From Betaproteobacteria bacterium (lineage in GTDB: Bacteria > Pseudomonadota > Gammaproteobacteria > Burkholderiales > SG8-39): a stretch of DNA of 43,621 nt. The notes under the pieces were generated by a model. The model searched no databases, was not told the DNA's origin, and saw nothing but the letters and a program-made list of their open reading frames with translations. Below, in pieces: positions 24,245 through 32,059 of this stretch. Position numbers and translations under genes: made by a program. The DNA lies in the NCBI GenBank assembly GCA_007280315.1, contig QYQC01000162.1:1-43621 (forward strand). The letters are read 5' to 3'. The stretch's first letter is position 1. Every line of letters starts with the position of its first letter.

Positions 24245-25056
24245 GTGGCTGTGGAATCGAGAAACTGTATCACGACAGGATTGACTGCTTCCGGGCGCGT
24301 AAGCGGCGCCATGTGTCCGCCCTCCGGAATCGCCACGAATGTCCAGTGGGGGCACGCGCCCTGAAACAATTCGGCGATTTCCCGAAGCGCCATTCTGGTG
24401 TCTACGCTGTGCATGAGAAGGGTCTTGGCGGGCAATCTGCTGAACTCCGCGATTGTAGTGGCGTCGCTGCGCACGCAATCCCATTCGTAGTAGTTCGGCA
24501 GCAGCAACTGCGCAAATGCCGTACGCCTCTCGGGTGGCATTCCGGCCCATGAGCCGTCGCCTGAGAAATACTCCGAAAAACGCTCAGCCAGCGCGAGCCA
24601 GTTCTTCTGCCTTCCGAGTGACTTCACGTCATGGCACAGGGCCATCGCCTCGGCGAATGCTTCATCGCGACCGCCGAGTTCCAGCAGGTAGAACGGATTG
24701 GGTTCGTACAGCGCCAGATGCGAGATGCGTTCGCCCAGGTCCGCGGCCACCTTCAAGGCGACCGCGCCGCCAAAGGAATGCCCGACGAGCCGGATTGGGC
24801 CGGGGACGCTATCGCAGATTGCCTCAACCAGGGCGACGTGATCCGCGAGGGTCTGCGTCCCGTCCGTCTGCCATGGCGTCGTTTCGCCGTAACCGTAGAG
24901 ATTGGGAGCAAGTACGCGATAGCGTTTCCCGAGGTCCAGGATCAGCCGCTTCCACTGGCGGTTTCCGCTGACCGAGCTGTGGATCAGGACGACGGTTTCC
25001 CCCTGACCGTCCTCGGTATAGTCAATCTTCAAGCCGCCCCGCAACATAACCGGCAT
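24241..25056 (-). CDS. Alpha/beta hydrolase
   Basis: 271 residues. Core pattern: TVVLIHSSVSGNRQWKRLI (oxyanion strand; HSS replaces the usual HG), YRVLAPNLYGYGET, the nucleophile elbow GHSFGG (serine near residue 94) with GGAVALKVAADLGERI, and PEGGHMAPLTRPEAVNPVVIQFL carrying the catalytic histidine. The catalytic acid is probably the Asp in LLMHSVDTRMALREIAEL. Substrate unknown; the fold also serves haloperoxidases and esterases. The SnoaL-like gene lies 116 bases upstream on the same strand. Confidence 0.9.
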   Translation of the reverse strand: MPVMLRGGLKIDYTEDGQGETVVLIHSSVSGNRQWKRLILDLGKRYRVLAPNLYGYGETTPWQTDGTQTLADHVALVEAICDSVPGPIRLVGHSFGGAVALKVAADLGERISHLALYEPNPFYLLELGGRDEAFAEAMALCHDVKSLGRQKNWLALAERFSEYFSGDGSWAGMPPERRTAFAQLLLPNYYEWDCVRSDATTIAEFSRLPAKTLLMHSVDTRMALREIAELFQGACPHWTFVAIPEGGHMAPLTRPEAVNPVVIQFLDSTAT

Positions 25057-25172
25057 AGGCTCCTCCTCTTTGCGCCCTTCGCTCCTGCCTAATGTGTTGT
25101 CACGGTAGGCAACGATTGGATTCAGCGGCTGCCGAAGACAGCAGGCTGAAAAGATGGGTTGGGCGACACAGG

Positions 25173-25610
25173 TTACGCGCCCGCCATACCCTGACGCAGC
25201 TGCATATAGACGCCCAGACGGTCTGTAATTTGCCAGTGACCCGTCAGGCGTCCGCCGTCAAAGTAATAGACGGTGGCTCCGGACATTTTGACATTTTTAC
25301 CTGTCGCCGGAAAGCCGGGAATATCTCCCCTATGCGAGGCGGTCCACAGCCAGGTGATCATTACCCTGTTCGCCTCGGCGAGAACGTCCTGAATGGTGAA
25401 GCATTGATCTGGAAAGGGTGCTCGAGATACTCGAACGCGTTCTTTGTATCCAGCAAGATCAAGTTCTTGTCCTTCCCATGGATCACCAGGGTCGTGGTGA
25501 ATCGTGTACTTCGATGCAACGTACTTGTCGGATGCATCGATGTTTCCGGTGTTCCAAACTTCCTCGAGGAATTGAGTTAGCAGTTCTTCGCTTTCTTTGG
25601 CGTTCGACAT
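25173..25610 (-). CDS. SnoaL-like ester cyclase family protein
   Basis: 145 residues. The pattern LLTQFLEEVWNTGNIDASDKYVASKYTIHHDPG, then GYKERVRVSRAPFPDQCFTIQDVLAEANRVMITWLWTASHRGDIPGFPATGKNVKMSGATVYYFDGGRLTGHWQITDRLGV is diagnostic of the SnoaL/ester-cyclase branch of the NTF2-like fold. Typically small enzymes or ligand-binding proteins of uncertain substrate. It is the last gene of the minus-strand accessory run and is divergent from the EF-hand gene. Confidence 0.9.
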   Translation of the reverse strand: MSNAKESEELLTQFLEEVWNTGNIDASDKYVASKYTIHHDPGDPWEGQELDLAGYKERVRVSRAPFPDQCFTIQDVLAEANRVMITWLWTASHRGDIPGFPATGKNVKMSGATVYYFDGGRLTGHWQITDRLGVYMQLRQGMAGA

Positions 25611-25993
25611 ATCGTCTTGCCTTTTCGAGGTCCCTGTAGTGCAAGGGAAAACGGGCCATGATCTTTGACGCCCGAATTAAAGTCGAACACCGATAAGCGG
25701 GGTCTCGCTAGCCTATTCTGCGCTGCCCCCTGTCATTCTTCAATCCATTATGCGTATTTGGCACGCCAAATGCCGGGACGAATACCCGATTCGCAAGGAA
25801 ACCGCAAGCCGCGCACCGTCGATGCGCCAAACGATCGCCAAACCCAAATTTCTGAATCTGGTACGCGCCCTGCTGGATTGGCATGGGGGCCGATATTGCG
25901 CACGGCCGGATGTTGTAACGGTTTGTATCCGTTGTGCGCGTTCGCGTCGTCACCGCGTTGTTGTCCTCACACCTTTTATATTGGAGGACGAAC
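25611..25993. other. 383-bp divergent intergenic region with a hairpin
   Basis: Lies between the SnoaL-like gene (minus) and the EF-hand gene (plus). No credible protein was seen in any frame. An interrupted inverted repeat spans 25898-25939: GCGCAC pairs with GTGCGC and CGGAT with ATCCG, around a 15-base loop. Both flanking promoters must be here, but no clear -35/-10 pair could be assigned. Confidence 0.45.
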
Positions 25994-26455
25994 ATGTTCA
26001 AGTACAGCCTGATAGCAACTCTGATTCTGGTTCCCGCCATAGGCGTAGCGGCGGACGGCGCCGTCGGTGCCAAGGGCGGGCGCGCCGCGCAGTTTCGCAA
26101 TGCCGATACCGACGGCAATGGAACGCTGTCGCGCGCCGAGTTCGCGCGGGCAATGCCGCACCTGGCGCCGAAGTTCGACAGCATCGACAGCAACAAGGAC
26201 GGCGAACTGTCGCGGGCTGAGCTGGCGGCATGGAAAAAGGCGCACCGGGTCGAGCGCCAGGCGAAGGCAGTCGAGCGCTTTCGCCACGCGGACACCGACG
26301 GTGACGGTGCCATCAGCCGCGCCGAGGCAGCGAAACACGCGCCGCGGCTGGCGAAACGATTCGACCAGATTGACGCTGACAAGGATGGCAAACTAACGCC
26401 GGAGGAGCTGCGCGCCTACCGCGAAGCGAAGCGCAGCCACAGGGAGAAGGTGTAA
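25994..26455 (+). CDS. Secreted EF-hand calcium-binding protein
   Basis: 153 residues from an ATG with a strong GGAGG seven bases upstream (a longer in-frame start is rejected because it would bury the signal peptide). Signal peptide MFKYSLIATLILVPAIGVAA. Four canonical 12-residue EF loops: DTDGNGTLSRAE, DSNKDGELSRAE, DTDGDGAISRAE and DADKDGKLTPEE, each with Asp/Asn at positions 1, 3, 5 and Glu at 12. The loops occur as two pairs separated by a basic helix (KKAHRVERQAKAVERFRH). Probably a periplasmic calcium buffer or sensor. Confidence 0.92.
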   Translation: MFKYSLIATLILVPAIGVAADGAVGAKGGRAAQFRNADTDGNGTLSRAEFARAMPHLAPKFDSIDSNKDGELSRAELAAWKKAHRVERQAKAVERFRHADTDGDGAISRAEAAKHAPRLAKRFDQIDADKDGKLTPEELRAYREAKRSHREKV

Positions 26456-26510
26456 GCAGGCGATCGACGCGCGGCGTGCCGCAACCCGGCGCGCCGCGTT
26501 CGCGCTGCGC

Positions 26511-26705
26511 CTAGATCAGCCGGCCGAGCAGGGTCAGCGCGAGCGACAGCAGGATGGTGGTGGTGATCGGCAGGTAGTAATCCCGACCCTTGCGCCGCAG
26601 GGTGATGTCGCCCGGCAGGCGCCCGAGCCCGTACTGCCTCAGCCACGGGGTACACAGGGCGATCACCGCAAGCGCAACGATCAGGGTCAGGAGCCACTTC
26701 AGCAT
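26511..26705 (-). CDS. DUF2905 family membrane protein
   Basis: 64 residues. MLKWLLTLIVALAVIALC forms the first helix; LRQYGLGRLPGDITLRRKGRDYYLPITTTILLSLALTLLGRLI is the family signature (LGRLPGDI followed by a second helix). Start at the ATG 26705, since upstream extensions would run into the divergent GST gene's leader. Function of DUF2905 is unknown; many proteobacteria carry one copy. Confidence 0.9.
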   Translation of the reverse strand: MLKWLLTLIVALAVIALCTPWLRQYGLGRLPGDITLRRKGRDYYLPITTTILLSLALTLLGRLI

Positions 26706-26752
26706 CGAATCATTGTAAACTGGCCGCAACCAAAAAGAGCAGGCAGTGAAAA

Positions 26753-27370
26753 ATGATTGATCTGTACACGTGGAAGACACCCAACGGCCGCAAGGTCTCG
26801 ATCATGTTGGAAGAATGCGGCCTCGACTACCACACCCACCCGATCGAAATCGGCAAGGGCGAGCAGTTCACGCCGCAGTTCCTGGCGCTCAACCCGAACG
26901 GGAAAATACCGGCGATCGCCGATTCCGACGGCCCGGACGGAAAACCCATTACCCTGTTCGAATCGGGCGCGATCCTGGTCTATCTCGCCGGCAAGACGGG
27001 CAGGTTTCTGCCCGCAACCGACCGCGGCAAATACCTCGCATTGCAGTGGCTGATGTTCCAGATGGGCGGTGTCGGACCGATGTTCGGCCAGGTGCATCAT
27101 TTCGTGCGTTCGGCCAAGGAGCAGGTGCCCTACGCGACCGAGCGCTACATCAAGGAGAAAGACCGCCTTTACGCGGTATTGGACCATCGCCTGGGCGAGG
27201 CCGCGTACCTTGCCGGCGAATATTCCATCGCCGACATTGCGACCTATCCATGGGTGGCGCGGCACGATTGGCACAGGACCGAACTAAGCGATTTCCCCAA
27301 CGTGAAGCGCTGGTACGATGCCATCGGCGCGCGTGCCGCGGTACAGCGCGGCATGGCGGTTCCGGCCTAG
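26753..27370 (+). CDS. Glutathione S-transferase (YfcG/YghU-like, Nu class)
   Basis: 205 residues. MIDLYTWKTPNGRKVSIMLEECGLDYHTHPIEIGKGEQFTPQFLALNPNGKIPAI is characteristic of the YfcG/Ure2p-like group, in which a Thr/Asn pair near residue 9-11 (TPNG) contacts glutathione and disulphide-bond reductase activity is known. The LFESGAILVYLAGK Glu-Ser pair and the C-terminal YSIADIATYPWVARHDW are also present. The alpha/beta hydrolase gene begins 14 bases after the stop. Confidence 0.92.
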   Translation: MIDLYTWKTPNGRKVSIMLEECGLDYHTHPIEIGKGEQFTPQFLALNPNGKIPAIADSDGPDGKPITLFESGAILVYLAGKTGRFLPATDRGKYLALQWLMFQMGGVGPMFGQVHHFVRSAKEQVPYATERYIKEKDRLYAVLDHRLGEAAYLAGEYSIADIATYPWVARHDWHRTELSDFPNVKRWYDAIGARAAVQRGMAVPA

Positions 27371-27384
27371 CGCCCGCGCAAACT

Positions 27385-28209
27385 ATGGACGCGCGCAGCG
27401 GCTCGCAGACCGCGGGACAGCTGGAAATTCTCGAAGTCCTTCCGCGAAAGCGCGCCGGCGCGCGTCCGATTCTGTTCGTGCACGGCGCCTTTGCCGGTGC
27501 CTGGTGCTGGGCCGAGCACTTCCTTCCTTATTTCGCCAAAAAGGGATTTCGCGCCTGCGCCGTAAGCCTGAGCGGTCACGGCGGCAGTCCGGGACGCGAG
27601 CGGCTCGACTGGCTTTCCATTGCCGATTATGTGCGCGACCTGGAACAGGCGGTCGAAACCGTCGGCGGGGAGCCAGTTTTGATCGGCCATTCCATGGGCG
27701 GTTTCGTAGTGCAGAAATACCTCGAGCATGCGAGCGCCCCGGCCGCAGTGCTCATGGCTACGGTACCGCCGCAGGGTTTGCTGTCGGCATCGATCGCGCT
27801 GGCATTCTCCAATCCCGGACTGTTCGCCGATGTGAACCAGATGATGCATCACAGCCGTGTTTCGCTCGATGCGTTGCAGAAGGTGCTTTTCGCCAAGCCG
27901 ATCGAAGTCGACCAGCTGCGCGCCTGTTACCGCCGGATGCAGCCCGAATCGCAGCGCGCAATGTGGGACATGACCTTTTTCAATCTGCCGCAGCTGCGGC
28001 GAGAGCGCTGCCCGCCGCTGCTGATTCTGGGAGCGGCGAGCGACGTACTGGTACCGCCGAACCAGGCCGAGCAGGCCGCGCGCCATTACGGCACGGTGGC
28101 GGAAATCTTCCCCGACATGGGCCACCTGATGATGCTCGAAGCCGACTGGCAGAAGGTGGCCGACCGCGTCATCGCGTGGCTGCGGTCGCTGCAACTCGAC
28201 CGCACTTAG
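27385..28209 (+). CDS. Alpha/beta hydrolase (lysophospholipase-like)
   Basis: 274 residues. RPILFVHGAFAGAWCWAEHFLPYFAKKGF begins the fold with the oxyanion HG; the nucleophile elbow is LIGHSMGGFVVQKYLE (serine near 94); the acid lies in LILGAASDVLVPPNQAEQAARHYG; and the histidine in FPDMGHLMMLEADWQKVADRVIAWL. Start at the ATG 27385; the frame remains open further upstream but there overlaps the GST gene. Substrate unknown. Adjacent to and probably cotranscribed with the GST gene. Confidence 0.9.
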   Translation: MDARSGSQTAGQLEILEVLPRKRAGARPILFVHGAFAGAWCWAEHFLPYFAKKGFRACAVSLSGHGGSPGRERLDWLSIADYVRDLEQAVETVGGEPVLIGHSMGGFVVQKYLEHASAPAAVLMATVPPQGLLSASIALAFSNPGLFADVNQMMHHSRVSLDALQKVLFAKPIEVDQLRACYRRMQPESQRAMWDMTFFNLPQLRRERCPPLLILGAASDVLVPPNQAEQAARHYGTVAEIFPDMGHLMMLEADWQKVADRVIAWLRSLQLDRT

Positions 28210-28265
28210 GACCGCGCCAACTCGAGTCCCACTTCAGCGCGTCGTGGGGCGCCACCCCCGCCTGA

Positions 28266-28640
28266 CTATCTGCCGGCGACAGCGCGGCAGCTACATTGCG
28301 GCAATACTACCGCCCGGTCCTGATCGCCAAGTCGTAACAGGCAGCCTTGTGCCGCAAGTTCCAGGCGCAAGATCTGCGTCGGCGGCATCATGCGGCCGCT
28401 TGCGGACTGGCCGGCAGTCGAAAGCACCACGGAATCGTTCTGCGTAAACGCATCGGCGGCGAGCGTCACGAACTTGCCGGTCAGCTCGCGTACGGCGTCG
28501 GTCAGTTGCGCTCGACAATGCTGCGGGCTTTCGACCAGCACTGCTGGTACCGGCGGCAGGCGCGAACCGGCGCCGGCGCAACCCGCAATCAGCGCACTGC
28601 CAAGCAGGCAAACAACCAAGTTGGCCGGGAAGCGCTTCAT
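28266..28640 (-). CDS. Putative lipoprotein (hypothetical)
   Basis: 124 residues. The first 21 residues (MKRFPANLVVCLLGSALIAGC) form a lipoprotein signal with lipobox LIAGC. The mature part is short and unrecognised; it contains four further cysteines (HCRAQL, GCLLRL, QCSCRA) that could form disulphides. The ATG overlaps the stop of the S41 protease gene (ATGA), suggesting coupled expression with it. Confidence 0.7.
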   Translation of the reverse strand: MKRFPANLVVCLLGSALIAGCAGAGSRLPPVPAVLVESPQHCRAQLTDAVRELTGKFVTLAADAFTQNDSVVLSTAGQSASGRMMPPTQILRLELAAQGCLLRLGDQDRAVVLPQCSCRAVAGR

Positions 28641-30178
28641 CTGGCCGGACGATACAGTTTGATGCTGTTGAGCGGATCGGTCATGAATTCCACGTCCGCG
28701 TTCACGGCGCTGGAATTCTGCGCGCCGGCCGCGTGCAGCGAACGTGTGCCGGATGTGGCCGCCGCCAGTGCGGGACAGACTCCCGCGAGCCGATAAGTGA
28801 CGGCGGTCGCCAGCATACGCTCGGCGGGGTCGCCCAGAGCGTGATCGAAATCATCGGTGGCGGCGCAGGTCGCCGGAACGCCGGTGAGCGGGGTCACCGA
28901 ACCCTTGTTGTTGCGGCCCTCGAATTCGATACCGAAGAACGCCAGGGCGCAATTATTGGCCTGTATGAATCCGTAGGGCTTGCCGCAGGTCGCCGACCCG
29001 ACCAGCAGAACATCGATATCGATGCCCTGCAGTGCGTTGATGAACGATTCGCTCGCCGAGCAGGTGCTGCCGGTCGTCAGCACCGAAATTCGCCTGAGGT
29101 TCAGCGCGCTGAGTGGCTCGCCCGCGCGCGCGTTGTTGCCGAACAGCCTGGTGACAGTGCTGTTGAATGCAATACTCACGTTCGCGGCGCTGCGCTTGTC
29201 GTTGAAAATCAGGGATTCGAATATCTTGCCACTGCTCTGGGCCTGGCCCGCCACCATATAGCCTAGCTGCGAGGCAATATCGATGAAACCGCCGCCGTTG
29301 TAGCGCAGGTCAACCACCAGATCGGTTACGCCCGCCGCGGCAAAACGTTTGAACGCATCGGCCAGCTGTATTTCGCCCACCGGCGTGGAGAAACTATTGA
29401 ATGCGAGATAACCCGTGGTGGCGTCGGGCAGGACCCGATCGACGATGAGTGGCGAAGTGGCGTAGGTCGCGCTCGCCACGGTCAACGTCCGCACCGGTCC
29501 GCCGACAACATCCTGTACGCCGATCAACGACGAAGTGCCAGCGGCGCTGTTGTACAGCTTGTCGGACAGGGCCGTCGGGATGGACGTCGAAGTGGCCACG
29601 CCATTGATCGTCGCCAGCACCATGCCTCGCGCGAATCCGGCGGCCACCGCGGGGCCATTCGGTTCCACATACGCAATTCGATAGATGCTGCCGTTGTTTG
29701 CATCACGCTTAAGCGTAAATCCGACATTCGTCGCGGTCCCGCTTTGAAACAGGGCGTCGGCCTCCGCCTGGGTGCGTACGAAGCTGAAACGATCCTTCGC
29801 CGGCACTCCGCGTACGGTGTAGTCCAGAAAGAGGTTGTTGACGGTATTGGTGTAGGTATTGGGGTCGATGCTCGTCAGCGGCGCGTCGCGGTAGAAGAGG
29901 TAGTTCTCATACAGCCGGGAACGTACCCAGTTTTTCTGCATGCCATCGGTGCAGGTGGCCCCGACCCAGTCGCTTGCGAGGGCGCCCGCGCCCGGGGCAG
30001 CGCTCTCGAGCGCGCCCGCGAACTGTGCCGAAGGCTCGATGCCCACGCCAACCGCAGGGGCGCCACCGCCGCCACTGCCGCCACCGCCACCGCAGCTTGC
30101 CAGCAGCAACGGAAGGATTGCTGCGCAAAACCGTGCCGCAGCTGAGCCCCACAGTGCGCGTGGGTTCGGCGATCGCAC
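28637..30178 (-). CDS. S41 family (CtpA-like) peptidase, lipoprotein
   Basis: 513 residues from the GTG at 30178, which has GGAAG five bases upstream and gives a normal signal length ending in the lipobox LLASC (Cys29), followed by a Gly/Ser/Ala-rich linker (CGGGGGSGGGGAPAVG). A TTG at 30244 is an alternative start, in the tail of MarC. A degenerate PDZ domain is visible (VGFTLKRDANN...IAYVEPNGPAVAAGFARGMVLATINGV). The TSPc protease core has DLVVDLRYNGGGFIDIASQL, then ISVLTTGSTCSASESFINALQGIDIDVLLVGSATCGKPYGF, with the probable nucleophile in SASE. Likely a periplasmic or outer-membrane-attached protease. Neighbours: MarC upstream, the small lipoprotein downstream. Confidence 0.87.
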   Translation of the reverse strand: MRSPNPRALWGSAAARFCAAILPLLLASCGGGGGSGGGGAPAVGVGIEPSAQFAGALESAAPGAGALASDWVGATCTDGMQKNWVRSRLYENYLFYRDAPLTSIDPNTYTNTVNNLFLDYTVRGVPAKDRFSFVRTQAEADALFQSGTATNVGFTLKRDANNGSIYRIAYVEPNGPAVAAGFARGMVLATINGVATSTSIPTALSDKLYNSAAGTSSLIGVQDVVGGPVRTLTVASATYATSPLIVDRVLPDATTGYLAFNSFSTPVGEIQLADAFKRFAAAGVTDLVVDLRYNGGGFIDIASQLGYMVAGQAQSSGKIFESLIFNDKRSAANVSIAFNSTVTRLFGNNARAGEPLSALNLRRISVLTTGSTCSASESFINALQGIDIDVLLVGSATCGKPYGFIQANNCALAFFGIEFEGRNNKGSVTPLTGVPATCAATDDFDHALGDPAERMLATAVTYRLAGVCPALAAATSGTRSLHAAGAQNSSAVNADVEFMTDPLNSIKLYRPAR

Positions 30179-30250
30179 AACATCTTCCAGCAGGTGCGCA
30201 AAAGTATTCAAGCCAGTTCCTTGCAATGTCCGGTTTGCTTTCAAATCGCG

Positions 30251-30847
30251 TCAGTGCGGCAGCTGCGCGATGAACCGTACGACGCCCGCGAGCAACATCT
30301 CAACGGCGATCGCCGTAAGCACCAGCCCCATCAGACGCTCAACCGCGCTTACGCCGCGCTTTCCGATCCAGCCGCTGATGCGCTGTGCCGAAACCATCAC
30401 CAGGGTGGAGACCAGCATGGCGAGGCTGAGTGCAGCGACCCAGTCCACAACGCGCTGCGGCTCGCGCGATACCAGGAGCAGCACGGTGGCGAGCGCGGAG
30501 GGTCCGGCGATAGCAGGGATCGCCAGGGGCACAATGAAGGTGCCGGTATCTCCGGTGTCACCATGGACGCCGTCGGCATGCGGGAACACCATGCGCAGCG
30601 CAATCAGGAACAGAATCAATCCGCCGGCTATGGCCAGCGCATTATCCGAAAGCCGCAGCAGGTGCATGAATTTGTCGCCGCCGAACATGAACGCGAGCAG
30701 CACTGCGTAGGCGATGGCGCATTCGCGCAGCACTACCCGCGTACGCGCGTCCGGTTCGACGTTTTTCAACACCGAGATCACCAGTGGCATGTTGCCGAAC
30801 GGGTCCATTACCAGGACCAGCAGTATGGTGGCGGAGATAATGTCCAA
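30251..30847 (-). CDS. MarC family integral membrane protein
   Basis: 198 residues with six predicted helices. Family pattern: ILLVLVMDPFGNMPLVISVLKNVEPDARTRVVLRECAIAY at the N terminus (DPFGN.P is the MarC/YhgN signature), ALAIAGGLILFLIALRMVFP in the middle, and FIVPLAIPAIAGPSALATVLLLVS in the second half. MarC proteins are not multiple-antibiotic-resistance pumps despite the name; their substrate is unknown. Downstream of the methyltransferase gene by 9 bases and upstream of the S41 gene. Confidence 0.93.
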   Translation of the reverse strand: MDIISATILLVLVMDPFGNMPLVISVLKNVEPDARTRVVLRECAIAYAVLLAFMFGGDKFMHLLRLSDNALAIAGGLILFLIALRMVFPHADGVHGDTGDTGTFIVPLAIPAIAGPSALATVLLLVSREPQRVVDWVAALSLAMLVSTLVMVSAQRISGWIGKRGVSAVERLMGLVLTAIAVEMLLAGVVRFIAQLPH

Positions 30848-30856
30848 GCGAATATC

Positions 30857-32020
30857 CTAAAGTGTGCCGCGCCGGTTGCCGCTGCTAAATCCGATCAGCC
30901 GGTCGGCGTGGTTTTTTCCCATGGCGACGACCTTGAACAACTCCCCCATTTCCGAAGGCGAGAGCAGCTGTTGTGCCGCGGCCGCCTGCGGCAGGTAGGC
31001 TGCGGTATTCTCGGGTGGCGTGCGCAGCATAATGTCGGTGATACCACAGTTGATCAGAAATTGCGCCTGTCCGGTGTAGCCGAGCAGTTCCAGGCCGGCT
31101 TCGCTGCCTGCGCGTGCCACGGCACTAAAATCGACATGGCTGGTGATGTCCTGCAACCCGGGGAGGAAAAACGGATCGGCGTGCGCACGGTGGCGGTAAT
31201 GGCACATCAGCGTGCCGTCGCTGCGTTGGGCATGGTAGTACTCGTGCGCTGGAAAACCGTAGTCGATCAGCAGGATCACGCCGCGTTCCATCGCCTGTGC
31301 CAGCGAGCGCACGAAACCGCAGGCCAGGAGCTGAATCTCGGTTTGATAGCCCTGCGGCAGGTGCAACGGGACCAGCGCAGCGCGCAACTCGGCCGCCGCC
31401 GGCCGCCAGCTCCAGGCGAAGACGTCATCTTTTAGCTCGACGCCGGCCTCCTCCACGTCTGCGGCGCCGATTCTGACCCGGTGCACCGGCATCGCGTCGA
31501 GCACTTCGTTGGCGATGATCAGGCCCTGATACAGCGGGGGCAGCCGGTTGAGCCAGATCACGCGCTCCAGCAGCTGCGGCACCTTCAAAGCGAGAAGATC
31601 ACGCTCGCGCTCGCGCAGGTCCGGGCTTACTTCGAGTATGTAGTAATTGCGCGGCACCCTCCCCAGCCGCTCCAGTTCGGCCAGCAGTGCGGCGGCGAGC
31701 GCGCCGGAGCCGGCGCCGATTTCCAGGATCTGGTCTACGCCGGATTCCAGCACCTCGGCCGCCTGGCGCGCCAGCGTCTGGCCGTAGAGCGGTGTCATTT
31801 CGGGGGCGGTGACGAAATCTCCCTCGCGTCCGAGTTTGCGTGCGCCGGCGGTGTAATAACCCAGGCCCGGCGCGTACAGCGCGAGCTCCATGTAGCGTGC
31901 AAACGGGATCCAGCCGGCGTTGGCGGCGATTTCGCTCGTGATCAGCGCGACAAGTTTCTTGCTGTGCGCAAGCGCATCGGGCGACGGGGCGGGAAGACCG
32001 GACCGATTGGGGGCGGACAT
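30857..32020 (-). CDS. SAM-dependent methyltransferase, NdufAF7/MidA-like
   Basis: 387 residues. Family features: ITSEIAANAGWIPFARYMELALYAPGLGYYTAG at the N terminus, GDFVTAPEMTPLYGQTLA, then the class I SAM motif ILEIGAGSGALAAALLAELE, YYILEVSPDLRERE, IIANEVLDAMPVHRV and VILLIDYGFPAHEYYHAQR. NdufAF7 methylates an arginine of the complex I subunit NuoD/NDUFS2; in bacteria the substrate is usually assumed by analogy. Start at the ATG 32020. Divergent from the pteridine reductase gene with 39 bases between. Confidence 0.9.
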   Translation of the reverse strand: MSAPNRSGLPAPSPDALAHSKKLVALITSEIAANAGWIPFARYMELALYAPGLGYYTAGARKLGREGDFVTAPEMTPLYGQTLARQAAEVLESGVDQILEIGAGSGALAAALLAELERLGRVPRNYYILEVSPDLRERERDLLALKVPQLLERVIWLNRLPPLYQGLIIANEVLDAMPVHRVRIGAADVEEAGVELKDDVFAWSWRPAAAELRAALVPLHLPQGYQTEIQLLACGFVRSLAQAMERGVILLIDYGFPAHEYYHAQRSDGTLMCHYRHRAHADPFFLPGLQDITSHVDFSAVARAGSEAGLELLGYTGQAQFLINCGITDIMLRTPPENTAAYLPQAAAAQQLLSPSEMGELFKVVAMGKNHADRLIGFSSGNRRGTL

Positions 32021-32059
32021 ATGGGGAATAGTGCGCGATTCCGGTAAAATCTTCAAATC

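Noticed and set aside
25057..25172. Imperfect hairpin after the SnoaL-like gene
   Set aside because: CAGC/GCTG-type pairing around a TTCG-like loop is short and interrupted; it has no T-run and no second copy in the window.
19629..25610. Integron-type cassette array with attC sites
   Set aside because: Gene content fits, but several genes overlap or lie only 13-42 bases apart, leaving no room for attC sites. Isolated RYYYAAC matches (GCCCAAC near 25155, GCTTAAC near 23620) lack a matching GTTRRRY partner, and no integrase was seen.
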